A DNA stretch of 64,000 bases from Novosphingopyxis sp965218915. Its GTDB lineage: Bacteria > Pseudomonadota > Alphaproteobacteria > Sphingomonadales > Sphingomonadaceae. The notes beneath the pieces were generated by a model. That model ran no database searches and was not told the origin of the DNA. It worked only from the letters and a program-made list of their open reading frames with translations. The position numbers were made by a program, and so were the translations under genes. Where the stretch lies: assembly GCF_965218915.1 (NCBI RefSeq), contig NZ_OZ244708.1, positions 248,001 through 312,000 on the forward strand, given 5' to 3'. This document shows, one piece after another, positions 16,627 through 24,912 of this stretch. Numbering within the stretch: position 1 is the first letter of the stretch; each line of letters begins with the position of its first letter.

Positions 16627-17232
16627 ATGCCCCTCACCACGGCCATCTTCGACGTCGGCCATGTGCTGTTCGAGTGGGACCCGCGCTTTCTGTTCGCAAA
16701 GCTGATCGACGATCCCGAAGAACTGGACTGGTTCCAAGGCAATGTCGTCACCGGGGACTGGCATTTCGAAGCCGATTCGGGCCGTCCGCTCGCGGTCATG
16801 CTGGAAGAACGTATCGCGCTGTTTCCGGCGCACGAAGCGATGATCCGCGCCTATGCCGAGCGCTGGACCGAGACCGTGCCCGGCCCCGTGCCCGGCAGCC
16901 ACGCGATCGTGCGCGAACTGGACGAACGCGGGGTGCCGCTGTTCGCGATCACCAATTTCGGCCATGAATTCTGGGCGATGTTCCGTCCGGAACAGCCGAT
17001 TTTCGACCTATTCGAGGACATCCTGGTCTCCGGCACCGAGAAACTGGTGAAGCCCGATGCCGCGATCTACGCGTTGGCGATCAAGCGTTTTGCGGTCGAC
17101 CCGGACGCGTGTCTGTTCATCGATGATCGCATCGAGAATGTCCGCGGGGCGCAGGCGGCGGGCATGCACGGCCATGTGTTTAAGGACGCGGAGACGCTGA
17201 AGGCGGAACTGGAGGCGGTGGGGTTGTTGTAA
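16627..17232 (+). CDS. HAD-superfamily hydrolase, YihX-like
   Basis: A 201-residue HAD phosphatase. Motif I is FDVGHVLFEWDP, with nucleophile Asp9 and a Gly where most HAD enzymes have the second Asp, as in the YihX sugar-phosphatase group. Motif II is AITNFG, motif III KPDAAIYALAIKRF and motif IV FIDDRIENVRGAQAAG. The predicted substrate is a sugar or small-molecule phosphate; the exact one cannot be read from the sequence. Confidence 0.85.
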   Translation: MPLTTAIFDVGHVLFEWDPRFLFAKLIDDPEELDWFQGNVVTGDWHFEADSGRPLAVMLEERIALFPAHEAMIRAYAERWTETVPGPVPGSHAIVRELDERGVPLFAITNFGHEFWAMFRPEQPIFDLFEDILVSGTEKLVKPDAAIYALAIKRFAVDPDACLFIDDRIENVRGAQAAGMHGHVFKDAETLKAELEAVGLL

Positions 17233-17256
17233 GCCCCATCCGTATATCAAAACCCG

Positions 17257-17346
17257 CTCGTCCCGAGCTTGTCGAAGGACTGTCCTTCTGCCGGGGCCGA
17301 TGTCCGAGAAGAAAGGACAAGGCTTCGACAAGCTCAGCCCGAACGG
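17257..17346. repeat. Inverted repeat (family B, GAGCTTGTCGAAG type)
   Basis: The left arm CCCGAGCTTGTCGAAGGAC and right arm CTTCGACAAGCTCAGCCCG are inverted copies. The same unit occurs at 19481-19610, 60311-60379 and 63817-63948, always between genes. Confidence 0.7.
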
Positions 17347-17356
17347 AGGTTGGAAA

Positions 17357-17539
17357 TCATTTGGGTGCTGGCAGTTCCATCGTAACGGAATGCGTGGGGA
17401 AGGGGATCGTGAAAACAATCACCGCACCAACCGCAGCACAAGCCGCCCACCAATATCGTTTCGCCCGATAGTCGCGAACGGCCTGAACCAGGCAATATAC
17501 GCCGACTGCTAAAAGAGCGATCATCCAGAACCAAACCAT
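17357..17539 (-). CDS. Small two-helix membrane protein downstream of pyk
   Basis: A 60-residue protein: two hydrophobic segments (MVWFWMIALLAVGVYCL and WWAACAAVGAVIVFTI) separated by a basic loop, QAVRDYRAKRY. The ATG lies 3 bases after the pyk stop, and the pyk end supplies a GGGG ribosome site, so it is co-transcribed with pyk. I do not recognise a named family. Hydrophobicity and tight coupling argue that it is a real gene. Confidence 0.65.
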   Translation of the reverse strand: MVWFWMIALLAVGVYCLVQAVRDYRAKRYWWAACAAVGAVIVFTIPFPTHSVTMELPAPK

Positions 17540-17542
17540 TAA

Positions 17543-18994
17543 TCACCGCCCCTTCAACTCGTCCCCGCTCAGCGTCACCACATGCAGCAGGTTGGTGCTG
17601 CCGGGCGTTCCGAACGGCACCCCCGCGATCAGGATCAGCCGTTCGCCCGCGCCGCCGAAGCCGTGGCGCAGGGCCATGCGCTTGGACTTGGCGATCATCT
17701 CCTCGAAATCGGAGACGTCGCGCGTCACCACCGCATAGGCGCCCCAGAGCAGTCCGACGCGCCGCGCGGTCTCGCGCTGCGGGGTCAGCACCAACAGCGG
17801 CGCCGAGGGCCGCTCGCGCGCGATACGCCGGGCGGTCGAGCCCGAATTGGTGAAGCAGGCGATGGCAGACACCGCGATGGTGTTGGCGATGCTGTTGGAT
17901 GACGCGGCGATCGCGTCCGATGTGGTCGCATCCGGCTGGGTTTCGGTGAAATGGACACGGCGGCCATAGCCCGGATCGCTCTCCACGCTGGTGGCGATGC
18001 GGTCCATGATCGCGACCGCCTCCACCGCGTAATCGCCCACCGCGGTCTCGGCCGAGAGCATGATCGCGTCGGCCCCGTCATAGACCGCCGTGGCGACATC
18101 GGAGACCTCGGCGCGGGTCGGCGTGGGCGCTAGAATCATCGATTCGAGCATCTGCGTGGCGACCACCACCGGCTTGCCCATGGCGCGCGCGGTCGCCACG
18201 ATGCGCTTCTGCAGCGTCGGCACGGCTTCGGGCGGCAGTTCGACGCCCAGATCGCCGCGCGCGACCATCACGCCGTCCGACAGTTCGAGAATTTCGTCCA
18301 GCCGCGTGCAGGCCGAGGGCTTTTCGATCTTGGCAAGCAGCGCGGCGCGGGTGCCGATCAGGCGGCGCGCCTCGGCCACATCCTCGGGCCGCTGCACGAA
18401 GCTCAATGCGATCCAGTCCGCGCCCTGTTCCAGCGCAAAGGCGAGGTCCGAGCGGTCCTTGTCGGTCAGCGCGCTCATGGGGATCGCGACATCGGGCACG
18501 TTCACGCCCTTGCGGTTCGACAGCGCCCCGCCGACCTCGACGCGCGTTTCGATCCGGTCCGGCCCGGCTGCGGTGATGCGCAGCGCGATCTTGCCGTCGT
18601 CGAGCAGCAGCCGGTTTCCCGCCGCCAGCGCGTCGAAAATCTCCTTGTGCGGCAGCTTGACCCGCGCCGCGGAGCCCGGTTCGTCCAGCCGGTCGAGGGT
18701 AAACGCATCGCCCTCGGTCAGCTCGATCTTGCCGTCCGCGAACGTGCCGATGCGCAGCTTGGGCCCTTGAAGATCGGCCAGGATGGTGGTCGGCCGCCCG
18801 GTTTTGTCCTCCAGCGCGCGAATATGCTGGAAGAGCTTTTTCTTATCCTCCTGCGCGCCGTGGCTCATATTGATGCGAAAGGCGTCCGCGCCCGCGCGAT
18901 GCAGCGCCTCGATCGCCTCGGCGCTCTCGCTGGCGGGGCCGAGCGTGGCGAGGATGCGGATCTTGCGGGTGCGCGGTTTGGTGAAGTCGGTCAT
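17543..18994 (-). CDS. pyk: Pyruvate kinase
   Basis: A 483-residue enzyme making pyruvate and ATP from phosphoenolpyruvate and ADP. Motifs are ILATLGPASESAEAIEALHRAGADAFRINMSHG at the start, the active-site segment LLAKIEKPSAC with the catalytic Lys, VARGDLGVELP, and VATQMLESMI followed by TRAEVSDVATAVYDGADAIMLSAETAVG. The start at 18994 is set by GGAGG six bases upstream; the frame stays open far upstream but with non-homologous sequence. Confidence 0.96.
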   Translation of the reverse strand: MTDFTKPRTRKIRILATLGPASESAEAIEALHRAGADAFRINMSHGAQEDKKKLFQHIRALEDKTGRPTTILADLQGPKLRIGTFADGKIELTEGDAFTLDRLDEPGSAARVKLPHKEIFDALAAGNRLLLDDGKIALRITAAGPDRIETRVEVGGALSNRKGVNVPDVAIPMSALTDKDRSDLAFALEQGADWIALSFVQRPEDVAEARRLIGTRAALLAKIEKPSACTRLDEILELSDGVMVARGDLGVELPPEAVPTLQKRIVATARAMGKPVVVATQMLESMILAPTPTRAEVSDVATAVYDGADAIMLSAETAVGDYAVEAVAIMDRIATSVESDPGYGRRVHFTETQPDATTSDAIAASSNSIANTIAVSAIACFTNSGSTARRIARERPSAPLLVLTPQRETARRVGLLWGAYAVVTRDVSDFEEMIAKSKRMALRHGFGGAGERLILIAGVPFGTPGSTNLLHVVTLSGDELKGR

Positions 18995-19126
18995 TCTGGC
19001 TCCTCCGCCTTCCGCCGGAGGCGGGTCATGTGCTTGCGGCGCAAGGCTTAGCGGCTTAGCATGACGGACCCAAGAAATTCCGGGTGTCGGTTTATCGGCA
19101 CTGTCCAACATCAGGTATGAATTCCC

Positions 19127-19423
19127 ATGACCGACCAACCCAGCGATACGGCCATCGCCGCCACCTTCGAACGCCTGCTCGCGCATCTGCGTCATCGCAC
19201 CGACGCGCAGAATGTCGAGATCATGGGTACCGCCGGTTTCTGCCGCAATTGCCTGGCCGACTGGCTGATGGAGGCGGACGGTTCGCTGACCAAGGATCAG
19301 GCGCGCGAATATGTCTACGGCATGCCCTATGCGGAATATAAGGACCGCCATCAGACATCCGCGAGCGAAGAGCAGCTTACCGCGATGAAGGAAAGCGTGG
19401 CGAAGAACGCGCGCGCTGGCTAG
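19127..19423 (+). CDS. DUF1244 family protein
   Basis: A 98-residue protein with the DUF1244 core: FERLLAHLRHRTDAQNVEIM, then GTAGFCRNCLADWLMEA. The two cysteines of CRNC could bind a metal or an iron-sulfur cluster, but no function is established for the family. It sits upstream of and divergent from pyk, an arrangement often seen in sphingomonads. Confidence 0.85.
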   Translation: MTDQPSDTAIAATFERLLAHLRHRTDAQNVEIMGTAGFCRNCLADWLMEADGSLTKDQAREYVYGMPYAEYKDRHQTSASEEQLTAMKESVAKNARAG

Positions 19424-19480
19424 GCACGGGCCTCGCGATTCGGGCTTCGGCCCGGACCAACAAATCCATTTCACCACATC

Positions 19481-19610
19481 CGTTCGGGCTGAGCCTGTCG
19501 AAGCCCTGTCCTTCTTCAAACGCAATGTTGCGATAAAAAAGAGCAGCCCCTTCGACTGACTACTTGCAGCAGTCGCTTAGGACAGGCTTAGACAAGCTCA
19601 GGGCGAACGG
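19481..19610. repeat. Inverted repeat (family B)
   Basis: Left end CCGTTCGGGCTGAGCCTGTC and right end AGACAAGCTCAGGGCGAACGG. The inner part contains CGACTGACTACTTGCAGCAG, which forms a second hairpin and recurs almost unchanged inside the copy at 63817-63948. Confidence 0.75.
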
Positions 19611-19638
19611 TTCTTAATAATCGAAGGAAATTGTCGAC

Positions 19639-19887
19639 ATGGCAGATGAAGAAGCCACCACCACCGACCAGCAGCTGCGCCTGTTCATCGAGCGCGTCGA
19701 GCGCATGGAAGAAGAGAAAAAAGGCGTCGCCGACGATATCCGTGACGTCTATTCAGAAGCTAAAAGCCAAGGCTATGATACCAAGACTATGCGGGAACTG
19801 ATAAAGTTGAGGAAGATGGCTGCAAACGATCGGCAGGAGCGCGAAATGTTGCTTGAAACTTATAAGGCGGCCATCGGATTGGTCTGA
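19639..19887 (+). CDS. gapR: DUF2312 / GapR-like nucleoid-associated protein
   Basis: An 82-residue, coiled-coil-rich protein: LRLFIERVERMEEEKKGVAD, then DIRDVYSEAKSQGYDTKTMRELIKLRK. This is the DUF2312 family, which includes Caulobacter GapR, a protein that clamps around AT-rich, overtwisted DNA and stimulates topoisomerases. Length and the KTMRELIKLRKM segment match well. It has its own upstream region, made of a family B repeat. Confidence 0.85.
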   Translation: MADEEATTTDQQLRLFIERVERMEEEKKGVADDIRDVYSEAKSQGYDTKTMRELIKLRKMAANDRQEREMLLETYKAAIGLV

Positions 19888-19906
19888 TTTGGCATCGCGA
19901 TGGCTC

Positions 19907-20545
19907 TTAACCTTCCATCTTGAGCGCCAAGGCATAGACATTCAGCGCATCGGGGTCGCCTGCACGCATATTCTCCAATAATGCGCGATAGTCATCGGAA
20001 TGGCTTTTCAATGCCTTGTTCGATTTATCCATCCATTCGATGGCTATCGCGAAAAAGCAAAATAGCGCACGTTGAGAAACCTCTACGTCGTTGGGGTCAA
20101 TTTTAATGTCTTGGGCGCTTTTGGGATGCGTAATACGGTTGCGGATTTCGGCTGCTTGCTGAAAGTTCGACCATTCGCTGCTTGAAAAATCGATCGTTTC
20201 TACCCCGAGGACTTTATTATAAATATTGGAGAGTAGCCGGACCATTGATAGCAGCGGAACGAAACGGATTTGTTCCTCCACCTTGCCATTGTTTCTCACG
20301 ACATAGTTCATTTCTCGCAGTGCCATCACCTCGATATCGATTAGGGGAAGAATTTCGTTGGAATAGTCTATTGCAGCAAGCCTCAAATACCAAAGCATTC
20401 CTTCGATCGCTGCGGATGTCGCTCGAACGAGATTTCTTCGATCTGGCTGAAGATTGTTCTCGCCCAAGCGTTTGCGCGCAATCTGGACATCTTCGATCAA
20501 TGCTCCGAGAAACTGGCCTCTCAAATGATCGACGTCGATATTCAT
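19907..20545 (-). CDS. HEPN-like protein of unknown function
   Basis: A 212-residue, mostly helical protein. RNRITH (R135 to H140) fits the R-x4-H motif of HEPN ribonucleases and is placed, as in that fold, before the last long helices (ALFCFFAIAIEWMDKS). Gene composition is clearly more AT-rich than its neighbours, with uncommon codons, suggesting acquisition between the DUF2312 gene and yebC. No partner nucleotidyltransferase or antitoxin is adjacent. It may be an RNase toxin, a defence element or an inactive HEPN scaffold. Confidence 0.6.
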   Translation of the reverse strand: MNIDVDHLRGQFLGALIEDVQIARKRLGENNLQPDRRNLVRATSAAIEGMLWYLRLAAIDYSNEILPLIDIEVMALREMNYVVRNNGKVEEQIRFVPLLSMVRLLSNIYNKVLGVETIDFSSSEWSNFQQAAEIRNRITHPKSAQDIKIDPNDVEVSQRALFCFFAIAIEWMDKSNKALKSHSDDYRALLENMRAGDPDALNVYALALKMEG

Positions 20546-20635
20546 CTGCGAGCCTCCCCGAACGGTCTCTGAATTGCATTCATTCGAATGCCGGGATAAG
20601 CCGAGCCATCACGCAATTTCAAGAGATCGAGTTGA

Positions 20636-21388
20636 ATGGCGGGCCATAGCAAATTCAAGAACATCATGCATCGCAAGGGCGCGCAGGACAAGAAGCGCTC
20701 GGCGATGTTTTCGAAGCTCAGCCGCGAGATCACCGTCGCGGCCAAGATGGGCATGCCCGATCCGGACATGAACCCGCGCCTGCGCGCCGCGGTGCTCGCG
20801 GCCAAGGCGCAGTCGATGCCCAAGGACAATATCCAGCGCGCGATCGATAAGGCCAGTGCCAACGAGGGCGATGATTATGAGGAAATCCGCTATGAGGGCT
20901 ATGGCCCCGGCGGCGTCGCCATCATCGTCGAGGCGTTGACCGACAATCGCAACCGCACCGCCACCAATGTCCGCACCGCGTTCAGTAAGAACGGCGGCAA
21001 TCTGGGCGCGTCCGGATCGGTCGCGCACGGGTTCGAACGGCTCGGCCTGATCGTCTATCCGGCGTCGGCCGGCGGCGAGAACAAGATGCTCGAAGCCGCG
21101 ATGGAAGCGGGCGCGGAGGACATCCAGTCGGATGGGCAAGAGCACGCGATCTGGACCGCGGGCGACGATCTGCACGAGGTCGCAGGTGCGCTGGAGCGAA
21201 GTCTGGGCGAGGCCGAGACGGTCAAGCTCGCCTGGAAGCCCAGTCTGACGGTCGACGTCGCCGAGGGCGATGCCGCTACGTTGCTGCATCTGATCGACAC
21301 GCTCGACGACGATGACGACGTGCAGACCGTTTGGGGCAATTACGACGTCTCGGACGAGATCATGGAAAAGCTCGGCCAGGACGCCTGA
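20636..21388 (+). CDS. yebC: YebC/PmpR-family transcription or translation factor
   Basis: A 250-residue protein starting MAGHSKFKNIMHRKGAQDKKR, the family signature, with GYGPGGVAIIVEALTDNRNRTA in the middle and an acidic C-terminus (DTLDDDDDVQTVWGNYDV). YebC proteins act as DNA-binding regulators, and some help ribosomes through proline stretches. ruvC follows after 5 bases, the conserved order. Confidence 0.93.
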   Translation: MAGHSKFKNIMHRKGAQDKKRSAMFSKLSREITVAAKMGMPDPDMNPRLRAAVLAAKAQSMPKDNIQRAIDKASANEGDDYEEIRYEGYGPGGVAIIVEALTDNRNRTATNVRTAFSKNGGNLGASGSVAHGFERLGLIVYPASAGGENKMLEAAMEAGAEDIQSDGQEHAIWTAGDDLHEVAGALERSLGEAETVKLAWKPSLTVDVAEGDAATLLHLIDTLDDDDDVQTVWGNYDVSDEIMEKLGQDA

Positions 21389-21393
21389 GCGCC

Positions 21394-21858
21394 ATGATCA
21401 TCATCGGGCTCGATCCCGGGCTCGGCACCACTGGTTGGGGCGTTATCCGGGCCGAAGGCAGCCGCCTGGTGCATGTCGCCAACGGACAGGTGAGGACCAA
21501 GGCGGACCTGCCGCTGGCGCGGCGGCTGCTTCAACTCGAAACCGCGTTGACGGCCGTGATCGCGGAGCATCGCCCGGAAGCGGCGGCGGTGGAGGAAGTG
21601 TTCGTCAACGCCAATCCGCGCTCGACGCTCAAGCTCGGTCAGGCCCGCGGCGTCCTGTTGCTGGCCGCCGCGAAAGCCGGGTTGGAGGTGGGCGAATATG
21701 CCGCGCGGCTGGTCAAGAAGAGCGTGGTCGGCACCGGCGGCGCGGACAAGGCGCAGATTCAGGCGATGCTCAAGATACTGCTGCCGGGCGCGGCCATCGC
21801 CGGACCCGACGCGGCCGACGCGCTGGCGGTGGCGATCACCCACGCGCACCACCGCTGA
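21394..21858 (+). CDS. ruvC: Holliday junction resolvase RuvC
   Basis: A 154-residue endonuclease that cuts Holliday junctions symmetrically. The four acidic residues of the Mg2+ site are present: D7 (GLDPG), E67 (AAAVEEVFV), D139 and D142 (GPDAADALAVAITHAH). It lies 5 bases after yebC. ruvA and ruvB, its usual downstream partners, are not in the window; the next gene, sppA, is convergent. Confidence 0.95.
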   Translation: MIIIGLDPGLGTTGWGVIRAEGSRLVHVANGQVRTKADLPLARRLLQLETALTAVIAEHRPEAAAVEEVFVNANPRSTLKLGQARGVLLLAAAKAGLEVGEYAARLVKKSVVGTGGADKAQIQAMLKILLPGAAIAGPDAADALAVAITHAHHR

Positions 21859-21876
21859 TCGCGGTTGCGTCCTGGC

Positions 21877-23751
21877 CTAGAACCATTTCGCGAGAAGCGC
21901 CGCCCATCCGCCGCGCGCATCGATCCGCGCGGCGCGCGGCACCACCAGTTCGCATTCAATGCAGCGCGCCTGCGCGCCGGCGGTGCCGACCAGCTCCTGC
22001 GCGGTCGCCGCGACCTGTATCATAGTCTGGCGCTGACGCATGGCGGCGTGGCCGAACAGGTCCAGCCGGACATTTTTCGGGTCGTCGTCCCGGCTGAGTT
22101 CGGTCAGAAATTCCGCGAACGGGTCGGGCGCTTCCTCGATCGTCCTGACATGATAGTCGTCCGTCTTCAGCTTGGCGCGTTTCGCCGCTTCGGCGATCGC
22201 CTCGTCGAGCCCGCCGAGCCGATCGACCAGCCCCAGTTGCCGCGCGGTGCCGCCCGCCCAGACACGGCCCTGACCGATCGCGTCGACCTGGCTCGTCGTC
22301 ATATGGCGCGACTTGGCGACGCGGGTCAGGAAGTCGCGATAACCGTTTTCGATCGTCGACTGCGCCACCCGATCGAAGGTTTCGTTCGGTCCCGCGAAGA
22401 TGTCCGGCTCGCCCGACAGCGGGGTGGTTTTCACGCCGTCGGCGCTGACGCCGAACTTGCCCAGCGCTTCCTCGAAGCTCGGCAGAATGGCGAAGATGCC
22501 GATCGATCCGGTGATCGTCTCGGGCTCGGCGAAGATCGCGTCGCCGGGCGTGGAAATCCAGTAGCCGCCGCTCGCCGCCAGATTGGCCATCGAGATCACC
22601 ACCGGCAGGCCCTTGTCCTTGGCCGCCTGGATGGCGAGGCGAATCTGCTCGGATGCGAGGACCGATCCGCCGGGCGAATCGACGCGCACGACGAGCGCCT
22701 TGAGATCGTCATTGGCGAGCGCGTCGTAGATCAGCTCGGACACGCTGTCGCCGCCGGCAGTGCCGGGTCCGGCTTCACCGTCGACGATGGTGCCCGCGAT
22801 GGTCACCAACCCGATGGCATCGCCGGTCTCCTCGGGCTCGTTGGCGTCCAGCCAGTCGTCATAATCGATCTGCGCGAAGCTGCCCGGCGCCTCGTCCAGA
22901 CCCTTGCCCACTTTCCTGGCTATATAATCGCCGAACTGCGCGCGCGTGCCGAGCTTGTCGACGAAACCGTCGCGCAGCGCCAGTTCGGCGAGATTGCCGT
23001 TGGCCGATTCCACCGCCTCGGCTGGGCGCGCGATGATGTCCTGCAACTTCGCCTGTGGCCGTGCCTTGATGACCTCGGCCTGCCAGTCTTCCCATACTTC
23101 CCCGAGTAGGGCGGTGAGCGCCTGCTTGGCCGGTTCGGACGCCTTGTTGCCGGTAAACGGCTCGACCGCGCTTTTATAGGTGCCAACGCGGTAGACATGC
23201 GCCTTGATGCCGTATTTATCGAGCGCGTCGCCATAATAGAGGCCGCTGCCACCCGGGCCCGCGACCAGCGCGCCGCCCATCGGGTCGACCCAGATCTCGC
23301 TGGAATGCGCGGCCAACTGATAGCCGTCATTGGCATAGGCCGTGGCATAGGCGTAGACCGGCTTGCCCGCTTTCTTCACGTCGTCGAGCGCGCGGCCGAC
23401 GGTGGCGATCGAGGCCTGCCCGCCGCCCAGAAATCCGTCGAGATCGAGCACCACGGCCTTGACGCGTGCATCGTCCTTCGCCGCCTCGATCGCGCGGGTG
23501 AGATCGCGCACCGCATATTCGCGTGGCACCGGACCGTCGCCGAACAGCGCGGCGAACGGATCGGGCGTGGCGGGCTGCTCGGCGATGGTGCCCTGCAGCT
23601 TCAGCATCAGCGCGCCGTCCTTGATGTCGGCGGCATTGGGGCGCGAACTCAGGATCGCGAACAGCAGCGCGAAGAACATCAGCAGCAGGATCAGGGCGAG
23701 CGCATCCTTGATTCCGACGAGAATTTTCCAGGCGCCTTTGACGAAGCTCAT
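21877..23751 (-). CDS. sppA: Signal peptide peptidase SppA, long form
   Basis: A 624-residue inner-membrane serine protease with one N-terminal membrane segment (about residues 17-35) and two tandem ClpP-like domains. The catalytic Lys is K193 (GTYKSAVEPF, first domain) and the Ser is S394 (LAASGGYWIS, second domain), matching the E. coli dyad that spans the two halves. It degrades leftover signal peptides. The start at 23751 has AAAGGA upstream. A short unit with its own terminator lies directly before it. Confidence 0.94.
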   Translation of the reverse strand: MSFVKGAWKILVGIKDALALILLLMFFALLFAILSSRPNAADIKDGALMLKLQGTIAEQPATPDPFAALFGDGPVPREYAVRDLTRAIEAAKDDARVKAVVLDLDGFLGGGQASIATVGRALDDVKKAGKPVYAYATAYANDGYQLAAHSSEIWVDPMGGALVAGPGGSGLYYGDALDKYGIKAHVYRVGTYKSAVEPFTGNKASEPAKQALTALLGEVWEDWQAEVIKARPQAKLQDIIARPAEAVESANGNLAELALRDGFVDKLGTRAQFGDYIARKVGKGLDEAPGSFAQIDYDDWLDANEPEETGDAIGLVTIAGTIVDGEAGPGTAGGDSVSELIYDALANDDLKALVVRVDSPGGSVLASEQIRLAIQAAKDKGLPVVISMANLAASGGYWISTPGDAIFAEPETITGSIGIFAILPSFEEALGKFGVSADGVKTTPLSGEPDIFAGPNETFDRVAQSTIENGYRDFLTRVAKSRHMTTSQVDAIGQGRVWAGGTARQLGLVDRLGGLDEAIAEAAKRAKLKTDDYHVRTIEEAPDPFAEFLTELSRDDDPKNVRLDLFGHAAMRQRQTMIQVAATAQELVGTAGAQARCIECELVVPRAARIDARGGWAALLAKWF

Positions 23752-23903
23752 GGTGGTCCTTTGAAAGCGGAGTGGCAGCGTTCGGATTGATTCTGCCGCA
23801 TAGTCGTTGCGCTGGCAAAGGCTATGCCGGTTTCGATCAGCGCGCGACGAGCGGCGACAGACAAAAGGCGCAACGGAGCGGCGCGGGGCGTAATGGCGAC
23901 ATG

Positions 23904-23942
23904 AAAAGGGGCCGCCTGTGCCTTTCGGCGACCGGCGGCCCC
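23904..23942 (-). terminator. Rho-independent terminator upstream of sppA
   Basis: On the minus strand GGGGCCGCC (23934-23942) pairs perfectly with GGCGGCCCC (23908-23916), followed by TTTT. It ends a transcript coming from the 24.0 kb side, so a short RNA is made between about 24.1 kb and here. Confidence 0.75.
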
Positions 23943-24031
23943 AGAACATGGTCAGCGGTCGGAAGTGTCCGCTGCCGGAAGATTAGGCCTTAGTCTAACG
24001 CATGTGTTTTCCCGGCATCATCGCCTGTGCG

Positions 24032-24088
24032 TCAGCGGGCAGTCTCCCGAACGGAATTATCCGACCCCTTAGCTGAACCATGAGACAT
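24032..24088 (-). CDS. Candidate 18-residue peptide with a maximal Shine-Dalgarno site
   Basis: MSHGSAKGSDNSVRETAR is preceded by AAAGGAGGTGATCCG and the ATG. That ribosome site pairs with the whole 3' tail of 16S rRNA, far stronger than any other in the window. A perfect terminator follows 90 bases later, which supports a real short transcript. The peptide has no runs of one amino acid that would suggest attenuation. It may be a leader peptide, a small protein or part of a small RNA. Confidence 0.4.
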   Translation of the reverse strand: MSHGSAKGSDNSVRETAR

Positions 24089-24131
24089 CGGATCACCTCC
24101 TTTCGCTTGTTGAAACTGAACTATGGTGTGC

Positions 24132-24269
24132 ATGACATTTGCCCTCCACGACTCGGAAGGTGATTCAAATTGGCTTCGGAAACAAGCCTTGAAATTTCTT
24201 TTTTTTGGGCCGAAAGGAATCGTCGGTGTTGCGTCGGAGACTTTCCGGCGCTTTTTTATTGCCCGATGA
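24132..24269 (+). CDS. Possible 45-residue small protein
   Basis: From ATG 24132 (or 24123) the frame reads MTFALHDSEGDSNWLRKQ, then ALKFLFFGPKGIVGVASETF, then RRFFIAR. It has a hydrophobic, basic profile and is oriented away from the 18-residue frame. There is no Shine-Dalgarno site, and the 3' part coincides with a hairpin plus T-run, so it could equally be a small RNA. No family recognised. Confidence 0.2.
   Translation: MTFALHDSEGDSNWLRKQALKFLFFGPKGIVGVASETFRRFFIAR
24231..24257 (+). terminator. Rho-independent terminator-like hairpin, plus strand
   Basis: GCGTCGGA (24231-24238) pairs with TCCGGCGC (24244-24251, one G-U pair) over a 5-base loop and is followed by six T residues. Nothing annotated reads into it from the left, which suggests a short plus-strand transcript from about 24.1 kb. 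Confidence 0.5.
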
Positions 24270-24289
24270 AGGCGGATCGATCGCCAATT

Positions 24290-24862
24290 TCAGCTGCGGC
24301 AATCCTCGACTACGCGCGCGATCTCGGGCCAGCTCGGCACCACCAGCGGTGCGCCGCCGCCTTCGACAAGAAAGCGCCCGCGGCTGTACACGATCCGGTC
24401 GAGGATCATGTCGGTCGGCGCAAGCGCAATGCCGACATAGGGCAGCGCGCCGCCGGTCGGCTGCGCGGTATAGCCGCCGAGGCCGGAGGTGGTGCGGATG
24501 GTGAACGGCACCGCTGCGCTGGCGGCGCCTGCGCGCGTCAGATAGATTTGCCGGGCGGGAAGCTCGCAGCGCAAGGTCAGCCGCGCGTCCTGGTTCGGTT
24601 CGCCGAACAGCGCCAGGCTGCCGCGCTCGTCACGCCGATAGATCCATTCGCCGGCAGTTGCGGGCCATTCGGTCCACTCGCCGGTCGGCGCGGGCTTGGG
24701 CGCTGCGGTCGGTGACGGAGCGGGCGCAGGCACCGGACGCGCGGCGACCGGGGCCGGCTCGGTGGACTGCTCGCGCTCGGGCGCCACGCAGCAGGACAAA
24801 GCGATGATCGAGGCGGTCAGCGGCACGGCGCGCAGGGCGGGTCGGGGAAAGGGGCGCGACAT
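24290..24862 (-). CDS. Hypothetical lipoprotein
   Basis: A 190-residue protein with a signal peptide ending in ASIIALSCC, likely lipidated. A Pro/Ala-rich linker (about residues 35-62) leads to a globular domain (GEWIYRRDERGSLALFGEP, then LRCELPARQIYLTRAG). The domain recalls small periplasmic beta proteins of sphingomonads; no function is known to me. It is divergent from tlyA, with 50 bases between starts. Confidence 0.6.
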   Translation of the reverse strand: MSRPFPRPALRAVPLTASIIALSCCVAPEREQSTEPAPVAARPVPAPAPSPTAAPKPAPTGEWTEWPATAGEWIYRRDERGSLALFGEPNQDARLTLRCELPARQIYLTRAGAASAAVPFTIRTTSGLGGYTAQPTGGALPYVGIALAPTDMILDRIVYSRGRFLVEGGGAPLVVPSWPEIARVVEDCRS

Positions 24863-24912
24863 GCAGGCGCTTATGGCATCGAGCGTCGAGGACGGCTAGG
24901 CCGATCGACGCA

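Noticed and set aside
24088..24106. Apparent 16S rRNA 3' end on the plus strand (GGATCACCTCCTTT)
   Set aside because: It is only the complement of the strong Shine-Dalgarno site on the minus strand; no rRNA sequence precedes it.
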